From positions 1-64,000 of the forward strand of contig CAAGLQ010000049.1 in assembly GCA_900770835.1 (NCBI GenBank): DNA of 64,000 nt. Direction: 5' to 3'. The number at the start of each line of letters is the position of its first letter. Positions within the stretch are counted from its first letter, which is position 1. This DNA comes from an uncultured Parabacteroides sp. Its GTDB lineage: Bacteria > Bacteroidota > Bacteroidia > Bacteroidales > Tannerellaceae. Shown here piece by piece: positions 1 to 8,590 of this stretch. The translations under genes and the position numbers were made by a program. The notes under the pieces are model-generated. The model made no database searches, was not told the origin of the DNA, and saw nothing but the letters and a program-made list of their open reading frames with translations.

Positions 1-1
1 A

Positions 2-433
2 GGGAACAATGCCAATATGCCAATGCTATGGTCCGGCTTAGTATTGGCGGGGGGCAATGAGGAATGGCGGGATACAACGGCCGTGCTTGGGTCACGGGGT
101 GGCTTGATAACGTCAGCCGAGATAGCAATGATGGACTTATCTAAAGTGGATCTGCTGGTGCTCTCCGCCTGCAGGACTGGGAAGAGCTTTTTAATGACAA
201 TTGGAGACATTGGCCTGTTAGGGGCGTTTAAGTCGGCGGGTGTAAAAAGCGTCATCATGACCTTGTGGGACGCATCCGATAGGGTGACGCAGGAATTCAT
301 GGTGAAGTTCTATCAGGAGCTGGTGGACAGCAAGTGGGATAAGCGTGTGGCTTTTGAGGCGGCCAAGGCGTATATCCGGAAACGTTATCCTGAACCTGTT
401 TACTGGGCTGGATTCGTACTGGTGGACGGGTAG
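2..433 (+). CDS. CHAT-domain (caspase-like) protease, C-terminal part
   Basis: The reading frame is open to the left edge of the window, so this is the 3' end of a longer gene. The visible 143 residues match the C-terminal half of a CHAT domain, a caspase/separase-type cysteine protease fold. The order of motifs is LWSGLVLAGGN, then an ITSAEIAMMDL segment, the catalytic cysteine in VLSACRTG, GLLGAFKSAGVKSVIMTLW, and a terminal YWAGFVLV. The partner histidine would lie upstream of the window. CHAT proteins often carry N-terminal TPR repeats and act in regulated proteolysis, in some bacteria as part of defence. No neighbour here shows which. The family call is firm, the role is not. Confidence 0.85.
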   Translation, partial: GNNANMPMLWSGLVLAGGNEEWRDTTAVLGSRGGLITSAEIAMMDLSKVDLLVLSACRTGKSFLMTIGDIGLLGAFKSAGVKSVIMTLWDASDRVTQEFMVKFYQELVDSKWDKRVAFEAAKAYIRKRYPEPVYWAGFVLVDG

Positions 434-519
434 GGCTGTTTGTGGTTATTTTCTGATTGATTACTCATCAGAATGATGAGTGGATGAGTCTCATCCACTC
501 TTGCTTTATTGGGGGTTGT

Positions 520-1782
520 TTATCCATTTTTCAATGGATCATACTTGTCCGGAGCCGGAGGCTCTGGGGTGGCATAGGGCTCGAAGGGGTCGAAATAGTA
601 GATTCCTTGCTCTTTCAGCCAGGGCAACCAATGTAGTACCTTCTTCAAGAAATTGCCGTAGTTCTTTTGGTTGGCTGGTGTCCAGGCGGCTTCGGCGACA
701 GCAATGAGCCTTGGAAAGGTCATGTAGTCTAAACGCTTCGGATCGGCGATACGCTCCGACCACATGCAGCACTGGATGCCGAGTATTTGGGACTCGTAGC
801 CTTTTGTCAGGTGAACAATAGGGTCGGGAAAACGATAGACATCTTCCAGCATGTTACAGCTTTCTGTTCGACCAACGGTGTGGGTCGGGAATTGAACGAA
901 ATCACCATACATCGGGAGGCGAGGACACATCACTACCTGATAGCCTTTCTCAAGGGCTTTGACCAGTTGATACTTGCGGTCATGGCGCCACCACATGACT
1001 ATGGCTTTATCAGGGGCTACCTCTGCATCAACGATCTCATCCCAGCCGATCATCGTCTTGCCTCTGGATTGTACCATGTCTGCTACTCGACGGACGAAAT
1101 AGTGCTCCAATCCAGACTCGTTCTTAAGGTTGTTTTGCTGAATGAATTGCTGGATGGTAGGGGCTGTGAACCACTCTTGATTGCCGAAGTGCACTTCGTC
1201 ACCCCCGATATGGATGTATGGACTGGGGAATAATGCAATCAGCTCGTCTAACACATTGCCGATGAACTCAAATGTCTCCTCACGGCAGGGGTGGAAGGTG
1301 AATCCATCTCCACCGCCCGATAACTCAGGATAGGCCTTGCAAGCCGAGGTGGCATGGCCGGGCATGTCAAATTCGGGCACTACCATGATGTGGCGGGCTG
1401 CGGCATAGGCAACAATCTCCTTGATCTCCTCTTGGGTATAATAGGCGGGTTTGGCGTTGGGATCATGCCAATTGCCTTGTGCTCCTATGGTGGTTAACTT
1501 CGGATAGCGTTTGATCTCGATTCGCCAACCGGGGACATCGGTCAAGTGCCAGTGGAATACATTTAGGCGCAGTTTTTCCATGATGTCTAAATACTGCAGG
1601 ACCTTCTTCTTGCCGAAGAAGTGGCGGCTCTCATCCAGCATGAATCCACGCCATTCGAAACGGGGTTGCTGCTGGTCTGTTCCCACAAAATAGGTTGGTT
1701 GATCGGAGGAAGTGGCCGTAGGTTGTGCCTGTAGGATCCCTGCCGATATAATCAATAACACACTGATAATGATTCGTAACAT
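520..1782 (-). CDS. beta-N-acetylhexosaminidase, GH20, secreted
   Basis: A 420-residue GH20 exo-hexosaminidase that removes terminal GlcNAc or GalNAc from glycans. It opens with a signal peptide (hydrophobic stretch to about residue 19, ending LQAQP), so it acts in the periplasm or at the cell surface. The catalytic barrel starts at FEWRGFMLDESRHF, and the family's acid-base pair is visible as D-E in HIGGDEVHFG near residue 195. W-rich substrate-site segments (MWWRHD, MWSERIAD) follow. The usual N-terminal GH20b domain is almost absent: only about 20 residues separate the signal peptide from the barrel, which makes the enzyme short for the family. It stands alone in reverse orientation. Host-glycan foraging is an inference. 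Confidence 0.93.
   Translation of the reverse strand: MLRIIISVLLIISAGILQAQPTATSSDQPTYFVGTDQQQPRFEWRGFMLDESRHFFGKKKVLQYLDIMEKLRLNVFHWHLTDVPGWRIEIKRYPKLTTIGAQGNWHDPNAKPAYYTQEEIKEIVAYAAARHIMVVPEFDMPGHATSACKAYPELSGGGDGFTFHPCREETFEFIGNVLDELIALFPSPYIHIGGDEVHFGNQEWFTAPTIQQFIQQNNLKNESGLEHYFVRRVADMVQSRGKTMIGWDEIVDAEVAPDKAIVMWWRHDRKYQLVKALEKGYQVVMCPRLPMYGDFVQFPTHTVGRTESCNMLEDVYRFPDPIVHLTKGYESQILGIQCCMWSERIADPKRLDYMTFPRLIAVAEAAWTPANQKNYGNFLKKVLHWLPWLKEQGIYYFDPFEPYATPEPPAPDKYDPLKNG
815..823 (+). repeat. strand-biased motif ACARTAGGG, first of 17 copies
   Basis: ACA[A/G]TAGGG starts on the + strand at 815, 1853, 3703, 5233, 7991, 19237, 20671, 22805, 25071, 33946, 38992, 41747, 49919, 52701, 55900, 57771 and 58594. 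Sixteen of the 17 are preceded by A, and most are followed by a further G. Reading through the window I found no reverse-complement copy (CCCTAYTGT). Copies at 815 and 52701 lie antisense within genes; others are intergenic or in different codon frames. Near-copies ACGGTAGGG (6911, 9606, 23487, 61644) and ACGATAGGG (39302) are also only on the + strand. Confidence 0.8.
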
Positions 1783-1838
1783 GATACTTGAGTTTTTAGA
1801 TTTCTATGGCGCAGGATGGTGTTTGTCGTCCTGCTGGA

Positions 1839-1868
1839 CAAAGATACAACAAACAGTAGGGAAATAAA
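1839..1868 (-). promoter_or_regulatory. putative promoter of the GH20 gene
   Basis: On the reverse strand the sequence TATCTTTG at 1846-1839 matches the Bacteroidota -7 element TAnnTTTG, 57 bases upstream of the GH20 start. No good -33 TTTG box was found, only TTTA at 1865-1868. The strand-biased ACAGTAGGG motif (1853-1861) lies in the spacer. Confidence 0.4.
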
Positions 1869-1978
1869 TGGCTTACTCGGGTTTTTGGCTGGTTACAATG
1901 TCTATTTCTTTGGGCTGATCTTTTCTTCGGTGGGGTGGGAGCGGGCTTAGGTTGGGGCTTGTCAAACGGGCTGGATAG

Positions 1979-2014
1979 TTGGGGTACAACCTATCTCTTA
2001 TCGGGCTAACTTTG
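1979..2014 (+). promoter_or_regulatory. putative promoter upstream of the 2.16-kb gene
   Basis: TAACTTTG at 2007-2014 is an exact TAnnTTTG -7 element. TTGG at 1979-1982 is a loose -33 candidate, though the 24-base spacing is longer than the usual 19-21. The next ATG is the small frame at 2031. The 1783-2163 interval otherwise holds no gene. Confidence 0.45.
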
Positions 2015-2030
2015 TCGTGAAATCTTAACT

Positions 2031-2117
2031 ATGCGAATGGCGGCTTGTTGTATGGTTATCAGACGGGGTGGTTTACTTGCCACGTTTCGTATAGGACTGG
2101 GTTCACTTTGGTTGTAG
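2031..2117 (+). CDS. possible 28-residue leader peptide
   Basis: A small frame starts 17 bases after a good -7 element and ends at a TAG in GGTTGTAG, 46 bases before the next gene. The peptide begins MRMAACCMV and contains two basic patches. It resembles no known family. It is listed because two other leaders in this window (11656 and 40751) show the same arrangement of promoter, small frame and main gene. It may be chance. Confidence 0.22.
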   Translation: MRMAACCMVIRRGGLLATFRIGLGSLWL

Positions 2118-2163
2118 TGACTGATTTTAGGGAGATAGTTTTAACCATATAATAGTAACGATT

Positions 2164-2895
2164 ATGCAAGGTGATATGTCAACATTGCTCAGCCTGATGG
2201 AATTATTCTATGGCGGAGAAAAAGGTGTCGGGATGATGGGCCAGCTGATGCACTCGCTGATGACCGTGGGGGTCGATGGTAAGCCGAAAAAAGAGGAGCA
2301 AGCGGCGAAGAAGGCTGTTGGGGGTGTGGCCGCTGGCGCTACCACGCAACAGCTGTTTGTGGCATCGGTAAAGGAGGCGATGGCCGATGCCCGGCGAATG
2401 AGCGAACAGCATGTGCAGCCTGATCTATTTGAGCAGGCGATCCTTGATCAGCTGGAACAGCTGGGCTTTAAAGGTGAAGAGGCTGAATACTTCGCAAGGG
2501 TCAGCGCGATCATGGCCGAGGATGTACGGGCAGCGGTTGAGCATGAACCAGACTTGACCAAACGGGCTGATCTGGCCAAACAGGCGGCAGCTGAGCTGAT
2601 ACCGAAACGACGGGTGATCTATAATGCCTGCTTGGAAATTATCCAGGGTGGTACCCAAGCACTGGATGCGATGTTCCAAGCTAATCCGTCAGGACTGAGT
2701 ACGTTCCTGCAACAGACCGAGCTGACCACTATCTATTATCAGATTAAGCAGGCTGAGCATGCACAGGATCAAGCTCGATTGACAAAGCTGAACGAAGAAC
2801 TGAAGAAAAGGTGCGAAGCAATCAAGGCGGGTAGGGCTTTTTCTCAGGAGGATCAGCTCAAGCATGAACGTCATCAAGTCCGTAGAGGTCGGTAA
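2164..2895 (+). CDS. unrecognised helical cytoplasmic protein
   Basis: A 243-residue protein with no signal peptide and no membrane segment. Residues 1-45 are hydrophobic-amphipathic and glycine-rich (ELFYGGEKGVGMMGQ). Residues 45-70 form a Lys/Ala/Gly linker. The rest is strongly helical and rich in Ala, Glu, Gln and Lys, with a coiled-coil-like end (residues about 185-235). I do not recognise a family. The gene is a single unit between a promoter-like site and a strong terminator (2914-2949). Coding status is supported by the long frame with neighbour-like codon use and the flanking signals. Confidence 0.7.
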   Translation: MQGDMSTLLSLMELFYGGEKGVGMMGQLMHSLMTVGVDGKPKKEEQAAKKAVGGVAAGATTQQLFVASVKEAMADARRMSEQHVQPDLFEQAILDQLEQLGFKGEEAEYFARVSAIMAEDVRAAVEHEPDLTKRADLAKQAAAELIPKRRVIYNACLEIIQGGTQALDAMFQANPSGLSTFLQQTELTTIYYQIKQAEHAQDQARLTKLNEELKKRCEAIKAGRAFSQEDQLKHERHQVRRGR

Positions 2896-2913
2896 GGGAT
2901 GACTTCGTAAGAT

Positions 2914-2949
2914 ATAGGAGGCTGTAGGTTTGATGCCACAGCCTCCTAT
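2914..2949 (+). terminator. strong hairpin terminator
   Basis: A perfect 12-bp stem, ATAGGAGGCTGT pairing with ACAGCCTCCTAT, encloses a 12-base loop 18 bases after the preceding stop codon. The 3' side is CTTGCAT, so the U-tract is weak. Confidence 0.75.
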
Positions 2950-3953
2950 CTTGCATATGAGTACAGTACGTCCTTTTTAGGACTCGGTAAAGTTACGCTT
3001 ATTTGTTGAGCGTACAAAATGGGGGGATAGGTTTTTCAAAGGAGTGCCGCTCTATTTCTGAAACCATTGTGGTTTGTCCGGATGGTCTTGCCTTTATCTG
3101 GCTGTATTGAGGGCTAATTCGGGGATAGTTGTATGAAATTCGTATTGGTGCTCTTGTCCTTGATAACGTTTACTTGGTAATACATAATGGTAATTTTGTA
3201 CATGAAACGTATTTGCTAAGTGCTGAGCTTTGGTAGGTGGATGATAATCCGTAATTTTGTAGTGGATACTAGGACGCTTGTCCAGTATTTGTTAGTATTG
3301 CGGCTTCTGGCATGTGAATGTAGGGGGCTTGATCCTTCCTCTAACAGGGAAGGATTATTTTTTTTCATGAGATTTGAATAGGTCTCATAGTTGGTCATTG
3401 GTTTTTTCGGGTTATATAGGTCTATTTAGCTCTCTGTTTTTCACCTCTAAGGATGGGCTGGTTTTCGGGAATTGGCTATCGTCGTTGCGCAAAGCTGTAC
3501 ATATTAATATAAGGAGGGCGAGCCGGGTTAGGTGCGATCATGGGTGATATGGTGGGGAGTCGGTGGGAGTTTGATCCAACGAATGATTACCACTTTGAGC
3601 TTCGCTTCGGTCCTCAATCGTTTTTGCCTGCAAACGGATCGAAGTTTGTCTAGGGTGCATCTTCAGGGTAGTTCTGCGGATTGATGGGCTGTTGAATAAG
3701 GAACAATAGGGGAAATAAATGGCTGCGTGCGGATCAATGGCACAGCGAATAGGACAGGTTGGCTTCAGTAGGATTCTTCTTTCGGGAATCAGGTGTCTCA
3801 TGACATTTTGGAGGGTTAGTATGGAACAATCCAACTGAAACGGGCGTGGATTGGCTTGAATTTGATAGGATTAGCCCGAATTTTGTAGTTATCCCGTTAT
3901 TATTTGGAAAATGTTTGTACCTTTGTTTCGTGCAAACCAAAACCGCACGAACT
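2950..3953. other. long non-coding stretch, about 1 kb
   Basis: No frame here has convincing length, start signals or family resemblance. The short reverse-strand frames look random. The region is AT-rich. It contains one copy of the strand-biased motif at 3703-3711, within a 22-base stretch (through GAAATAAATGGCT) nearly identical to the copy at 1853. It ends with the promoter of the next operon. Confidence 0.5.
3918..3925 (+). promoter_or_regulatory. -7 element of the 3.95-11 kb operon
   Basis: TACCTTTG matches TAnnTTTG exactly and lies 28 bases before the ATG at 3954. This supports that ATG over the longer open frame that begins at 3846, because the longer frame would place its start codon upstream of the promoter. 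TTTGG at 3903-3907 is too close to serve as a normal -33 box. Confidence 0.6.
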
Positions 3954-4907
3954 ATGAAGAAAAATTTTACCATGCATGAACTATCCCAATTGGTGAGGCG
4001 CGTGGAGCAGGTGCTCCACGAAATACAATCTTTGCCACTCGGGAAATCAATCAAAAAAATCGATTTCGAATGCTCTGCCGACCCACGGGTGGAAGAGGTG
4101 GAGGAGGTGTCACTTCTCATCAAGGGGCGTCCGACCGATTCACACCTGAAATGTCTGGAGAGTCTTTTGGAGCCTTTCCCGGATACGCCTGTTCCGGGTT
4201 CTACCTGTGGGGAACGGATTGGCTTGCGTTACAAAATCCAACTGCGCTCACAGTCGGCGGTCGTTACGCTGCGTTGGATCGGCCTGCGGGTGATCGACCA
4301 GATCCATGTGGGGGATTACCTGTTCGATGACCGCTCCTTCTCCTCCAAATACATGGCGGACAAATATCCCTTGGCAGTGGTTTATGAGGTGACGCCTGAA
4401 CAGGTGCGTTTGATCGCCGCTCGGGCTACCCGTCTGGCCTGGGGCGAGGGTAGCGTGCTACCCCCACGTCCCGATGTCGATAGTTTTATCTCCTTCAACA
4501 AGGGTTGGAAACTGGGCGATTTCTTCCAACTCCGCAAAGCCTGGAACGATAAGATCAAGCTATTGTCTGGCAGTAAACTGCCGGCAGCGGCTTATGTGGC
4601 GGGGCTCTATGATACGGTGTTTCAGCCGGGCGAGTGGTGCCTTCCGACGGTGGATGAGGGGGCGTTGATCTATTCGGCGGGGCTGCGTCCGATACTGTCC
4701 CGTGCCTTGTCCAAGGCAGGTGTGAGCCTGAACAAGAACTGCTGGCTCATGGATGAGAAATCGGAGGATGAGGCGTACCGTATCCATTATGGTCCGATCC
4801 ATTGCTCGGTGGTGGAGGCGCCAAAGAGCGAACTGAACCAGGTATTGGCAGTGACCGCACTGCGTTGGGATGAGCTGGAGAAGTTTACCATCCGGGATGG
4901 TATTTAA
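3954..4907 (+). CDS. unrecognised protein, first gene of operon
   Basis: A 317-residue protein with no signal peptide. The first 30 residues are helical (MHELSQLVRRVEQ). I recognise no family over the full length. The last 130 residues weakly recall the FISUMP/DUF1566 C-type-lectin-like pattern: WCLPTVDEGALIYSAG, a helix, then CWLMDEKSEDEAYRI where other members have YWSSSE. That resemblance is by eye. The open frame continues 5' to 3846, but promoter position favours the start used here. It heads a run of nine or ten genes in the same direction with short gaps. Confidence 0.7.
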   Translation: MKKNFTMHELSQLVRRVEQVLHEIQSLPLGKSIKKIDFECSADPRVEEVEEVSLLIKGRPTDSHLKCLESLLEPFPDTPVPGSTCGERIGLRYKIQLRSQSAVVTLRWIGLRVIDQIHVGDYLFDDRSFSSKYMADKYPLAVVYEVTPEQVRLIAARATRLAWGEGSVLPPRPDVDSFISFNKGWKLGDFFQLRKAWNDKIKLLSGSKLPAAAYVAGLYDTVFQPGEWCLPTVDEGALIYSAGLRPILSRALSKAGVSLNKNCWLMDEKSEDEAYRIHYGPIHCSVVEAPKSELNQVLAVTALRWDELEKFTIRDGI

Positions 4908-4935
4908 TTGGTAATTACATCAAAACCTGATTACT

Positions 4936-5685
4936 ATGCGATGTGCTTATTTGGGGTTAATAGGGTTATGTAGTGCATTACTCTTTGCGTGTACGGAATC
5001 CGTCGATACACCGAAAGCGGCGATGACGCATCCCTCACTGGTGGTGTCGGTAACCGATGCGGAGAGTAAGGCGCTGATCACCGGCTTCAGCACGGGCGAT
5101 CAGCTGGGACTGTGCGTGACGGAGAGTGGTTCTACCGCTCCCTATGAGGGGGAGGTGGATTGTTTCAACGCTCCCTTTACCTACCAGTCGAACGGCGATT
5201 GGAAGGCCGAACGGACTATCAATTTGGTACAAACAGTAGGGAAGGCGTACGCCTATTTCCCCTATGTATCCGATCTCTCGGATGGTACGGTGATACCGCT
5301 CGAAAATGGCTTGGATCGTTTGTTCTTGCGAGAGGCGCAAAGCCTGTCGGCACAAAGCCCTACAGCGGTGATCAAGCTGGGGCATGCCATGGCTTTGATC
5401 CGGCTGACGTTGGACAGTTCCTTGGGTACGGTCAGTCGAGTGCGGCTCCGCAAGGTGCCTCTCTCGGGTACCCTGAACCTTTATACCGGTGTGGTGACAC
5501 CCTCTGCCGAAACGACGGTTTATGATATGGAGGCCGCCTACACGGAGTGGCTAACGGGTGTACCGGTGGTGCCGGGCACGGCGGTAGAGGTGATGGTTTA
5601 TACCGACCAGGGTTGTTTTGTCTCGAAACCGGGTGTGGTGACCACGGCCGGCAAAGTGTATAACTTGACCATTCGGGCTAACTGA
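4936..5685 (+). CDS. fimbrillin-like lipoprotein (Mfa_like family)
   Basis: A 249-residue lipoprotein. The signal peptide ends in the lipobox SALLFAC with Cys at residue 19. The body follows the fimbrillin-like pattern: FSTGDQLGLCV near residue 55, then AYAYFPYVSD, then a conserved KLGHAMALIRLTL segment near residue 150 (the equivalent of the MKHALA motif of its relatives) and a closing VYNLTIRAN strand. Such proteins are stalk or accessory subunits of type V fimbriae, secreted as lipoproteins and matured by Arg-gingipain-type cleavage. It lies in an operon that otherwise lacks fimbrial genes, apart from the gene at 10113. Confidence 0.8.
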   Translation: MRCAYLGLIGLCSALLFACTESVDTPKAAMTHPSLVVSVTDAESKALITGFSTGDQLGLCVTESGSTAPYEGEVDCFNAPFTYQSNGDWKAERTINLVQTVGKAYAYFPYVSDLSDGTVIPLENGLDRLFLREAQSLSAQSPTAVIKLGHAMALIRLTLDSSLGTVSRVRLRKVPLSGTLNLYTGVVTPSAETTVYDMEAAYTEWLTGVPVVPGTAVEVMVYTDQGCFVSKPGVVTTAGKVYNLTIRAN

Positions 5686-5691
5686 TCGGCG

Positions 5692-6144
5692 ATGGGCGTT
5701 GTAGCATCCTATAATCGGTATAAACGGCAACGACGGATCCGGATGGGCCGCAAGCTGTTGGCTGTGCTACTGGTGTTGTGCCCCATAGCCTTGATAGCTT
5801 ATGCCTGCTCGCACCGCCAGTCACCGCAGTTGACGGTTCGGAAATTACTGCTGCTGGATGAGCGACGCTATAACCGCAAGGGGTTACCGACAACGGTGGG
5901 TGGCGACAGCATGGATGTGCGACTCTCCTTTTGTCCCTACTCCCAGGGGCTCGAAAGGGCGGTCATCAAGGGTAACCATACGGCGTTAGCGTTATTATTT
6001 GACGAGGCACGCAGCTTCTCGGCTTACGATCCGATCTCTGTTTCCTTAGGGCAGTGCTTATTGCTGCCGGAGGGTTTTTTTATATGGGGTGGCGACAGCT
6101 TGTTGTACACCGCATTTGCCAATTCTGACTACCAAAATCATTAA
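5692..6144 (+). CDS. unrecognised single-pass membrane protein
   Basis: 150 residues. A strongly basic N-terminus (RYKRQRRIRMGRK) precedes one hydrophobic segment (LLAVLLVLCPIALIAYAC), so the protein is either an inner-membrane anchor or a lipoprotein with Cys as lipid site. The ATG at 5692 is only 6 bases after the preceding stop, which suggests translational coupling. An alternative ATG at 5743 would trim the basic tail. No domain is recognised in the remaining soluble part. Confidence 0.6.
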   Translation: MGVVASYNRYKRQRRIRMGRKLLAVLLVLCPIALIAYACSHRQSPQLTVRKLLLLDERRYNRKGLPTTVGGDSMDVRLSFCPYSQGLERAVIKGNHTALALLFDEARSFSAYDPISVSLGQCLLLPEGFFIWGGDSLLYTAFANSDYQNH

Positions 6145-6147
6145 CTT

Positions 6148-7362
6148 ATGTACACTGAAATTCTGAAAGATACCGCAAACTATCATTTTTCTCTCCATGC
6201 GTATAACGGTGGGTTTATGGAAACGATTCCTCCGGAATGGCTCCAAAACAAGGGGCGTTATCCGGTCTCTCTGCTGAAAAGTTTTATTGAGAAGAGTGGC
6301 CGTCGATGGCCGGATACCCTGATCAACGATTATGCGATGCGACTCACGACGATCAATGGGGATAAGATGTACTTCACGGCGACCGTACGGGTCAAGGAGT
6401 TTGCGACGATGATCACACGGGTGGAGAATATGCAGTCGGCTCCTCGTAAACGCTCGGTGCGGATCATGGACTTCCTCACGAAATGTGAGACGAAATGGGT
6501 GGCGCTGGTGTTTCAAATAAAACGACCGGGTATGGTGCCGGATAAGAACCAGGCGCATCAGATGCGGGCGCTCAAGGAACAGTTGGGTTATGGCTTGTCT
6601 AAAGGGCAGTTTAAACCGTTCGATGCGGAATGCTTGCGTCGGGGTAGTTATATCCAGGATCGGAAAGGAAACTATGGGGTGGTGTTCGCGGGCTTCCCGC
6701 TCACCAATGAGGAGCCGGAGGGGGGCTCTCCCTTGCAGGTATTGATGCTGGATCGGGACGAGGAGTTTCAACCCTCGCTCCGGATCATGGTGGCTGACAC
6801 AGGTCAACTGCCGGATGGTTCCGTGGCACGGATCTGCACGGACAGGGTGTGCGAGCCAAAAATGGTGGATCGGCTATATGGTCTCTACATACAAAATCAT
6901 TTCTATCGAAACGGTAGGGTGGTGTCACCTAAGTTTGGGTTTGACCAGGCGTTGGCACTGGCGGCTAACTATTATTCTGGGGTGGTCGATATGGGCCACG
7001 AGCCTTACCTGCTGCATGTACTGCGGGTGACCATGGAGATGCGTAATGAGGCGCAACGGATGGTGGCGCTGTTGCACGATGCGCTTTGTGTGCGTCCGGC
7101 GGTGTCGATTGCGCAGTTATTGAACGATGGGGTGCCTATCGAGGTGATTCGCTCCGTGGTCTCGCTGCAAGAGGTGCAGGGTGAGGGCTATTACGACTAT
7201 ATCTATCGATTGCGCAGGGACCCTGTGGCAATATGTGTCAAGAAGGCTTGCCTACGTGACGATATGAATCTGGCTCGTCTGCCGAATGAACCGACTGAGG
7301 AGGATAATGACCGTAAGTGTCATATGCTCCGTACGTATAACTTATTAACGATTAAGCCATGA
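6148..7362 (+). CDS. protein with C-terminal HD (SpoT/MESH1-like) domain
   Basis: 404 residues. The N-terminal 250 residues are not recognised. The C-terminal part (about 265-385) resembles the HD hydrolase domain of SpoT and MESH1 enzymes, which hydrolyse (p)ppGpp or related nucleotides. Visible elements are FDQALALAANYYSG, the first histidines in GHEPYLLHVLRV, the HD pair in VALLHDAL, and a following helix DGVPIEVIRSVVSLQ. No RelA-type synthetase domain is seen. The stop overlaps the next start by 4 bases (ATGA). Nucleotide signalling is an inference from the fold, and the metal site has not been modelled. Confidence 0.65.
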   Translation: MYTEILKDTANYHFSLHAYNGGFMETIPPEWLQNKGRYPVSLLKSFIEKSGRRWPDTLINDYAMRLTTINGDKMYFTATVRVKEFATMITRVENMQSAPRKRSVRIMDFLTKCETKWVALVFQIKRPGMVPDKNQAHQMRALKEQLGYGLSKGQFKPFDAECLRRGSYIQDRKGNYGVVFAGFPLTNEEPEGGSPLQVLMLDRDEEFQPSLRIMVADTGQLPDGSVARICTDRVCEPKMVDRLYGLYIQNHFYRNGRVVSPKFGFDQALALAANYYSGVVDMGHEPYLLHVLRVTMEMRNEAQRMVALLHDALCVRPAVSIAQLLNDGVPIEVIRSVVSLQEVQGEGYYDYIYRLRRDPVAICVKKACLRDDMNLARLPNEPTEEDNDRKCHMLRTYNLLTIKP

Positions 7363-7931
7363 CAGGAAAGTTAATGTGCGAGGGGTTGGATCGTTTTCTG
7401 AAGGCTTTCCCCGACAGGGAGCGTTTTGCAAAGGTCTATGTGGAGACCTTGCAACCCTATACGGATATGGATATAAGCATCATGCCGATTATCAAAGCGG
7501 AGGATTATATGAGTTGGTTCCCCTTTGAGGAGATAGCGGTGATGCTGAAACTGTTTCAAGCGACGGGACTGGCGCATTATGCCTCCATGCTGGATGCGCA
7601 GCTGGCGCATGAGGCGCTGGTGGACGATGCCGATGATTGGTGTATGGCTACTGAGCCTTGGGAGGCGTTGGGGCTGGCGTTTTGCTATTTTACCATCGAT
7701 TATAACATTGATACGATGTGTGCGATGGCACGGACAGGACAGCTGCCTGTTCCAGATGGGAATCTTTTCAGTGAGACAGCGAGTGTACCATCGGCCGATT
7801 ATGTGCGTTGTTGGGAAGGGCTTGATGCGGCGAGCAGGGAACGCTTCGTCACGACGCTGTGGCGTTGGTTCGGACGGTCAGGGCACTGCCTGTTCGGACG
7901 GGAGGTGATGGATCAGAAGGAGGGGGTCTAA
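7359..7931 (+). CDS. unrecognised acidic cytoplasmic protein
   Basis: 190 residues, starting at an ATG that overlaps the preceding stop (ATGA), which implies coupled translation with the HD-domain protein. It is acidic and rich in Trp and Met (SWFPFEEIAVML, WEALGLAFCYF, TTLWRWFG), with no signal peptide and no membrane segment. No family is recognised. Coupling suggests it partners the HD-domain protein, but nothing in the sequence tests that. Confidence 0.65.
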   Translation: MTGKLMCEGLDRFLKAFPDRERFAKVYVETLQPYTDMDISIMPIIKAEDYMSWFPFEEIAVMLKLFQATGLAHYASMLDAQLAHEALVDDADDWCMATEPWEALGLAFCYFTIDYNIDTMCAMARTGQLPVPDGNLFSETASVPSADYVRCWEGLDAASRERFVTTLWRWFGRSGHCLFGREVMDQKEGV

Positions 7932-8590
7932 TGAGACTGGAACGTGGACATTGGGTGCTGTGGTATTGCCTCTGTTGCTTGTGGTGCACAACAGTAGGGG
8001 GAGCGGAACAGGTCTATACGCATCCTTTTGACTACCAAACGGAGGAGGTGCAGTATGTGGGTAAGGCGACACGGGGTGTGAACCGGGTGCTGATCCGCTC
8101 CAAGCTGTCTATCGTACAGCCAGGGCCGGAGCTACAGCTGATCGGCAAGGAGACCTACTACACGGTGAACATGGAGTCCTTTATGATACCCAACTACATT
8201 GATAACGCCTTCCTTGAGCATGTGCTCTTGGTCAAGGAGCAGCTGACGATGGCGAGTGTCTTCTTCCAAGTTGGGATACAGCTATGTGGGGGTGAGCCGG
8301 CCTATCGCCGGCGGATGATGACGAATGCGATCGACTATTTTCGGACGGCGCAGGCGATGTTTCAGGCGGGTAAGAATGTACGGGGGGCGGAGCTGACGGC
8401 TGAGATTATTGGCTTGGTGCGGCAGGCGATACCGGAGCCTCCAAGTAAGGTGACTCCCGATTACTCAGCGTTCTATCGGGTGTTGAACAGCTTGATGGAG
8501 CAGACCGTGGTGCTGGCGAAGGATTTTGACGCGGAGTACAAAGTGGTGATATTGGAAGAATCAAATAAAGTTGGATATGAACAGAGGTAA
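7931..8590 (+). CDS. secreted helical protein, paralogue of next gene
   Basis: 219 residues from the ATG at 7931, which overlaps the previous stop by one base. The open frame extends further 5', but this start gives a normal signal peptide (hydrophobic core WVLWYCLCCLWC, likely cleavage after VGGA). The mature part begins with a beta-like 60 residues and ends in long helices. It shares layout and the closing segment (LNSLMEQTVVLAKDFDAEY) with the next gene (ALAGTLVFCDEVKPEY), so the two look like diverged paralogues. No family is recognised. The strand-biased ACAGTAGGG motif falls in the signal-peptide codons. Confidence 0.65.
   Translation: MRLERGHWVLWYCLCCLWCTTVGGAEQVYTHPFDYQTEEVQYVGKATRGVNRVLIRSKLSIVQPGPELQLIGKETYYTVNMESFMIPNYIDNAFLEHVLLVKEQLTMASVFFQVGIQLCGGEPAYRRRMMTNAIDYFRTAQAMFQAGKNVRGAELTAEIIGLVRQAIPEPPSKVTPDYSAFYRVLNSLMEQTVVLAKDFDAEYKVVILEESNKVGYEQR

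Noticed and set aside
3216..3834. Reverse-strand frames in the long gap
   Set aside because: Random-looking translations, no starts with promoter or ribosome context, no domain resemblance.
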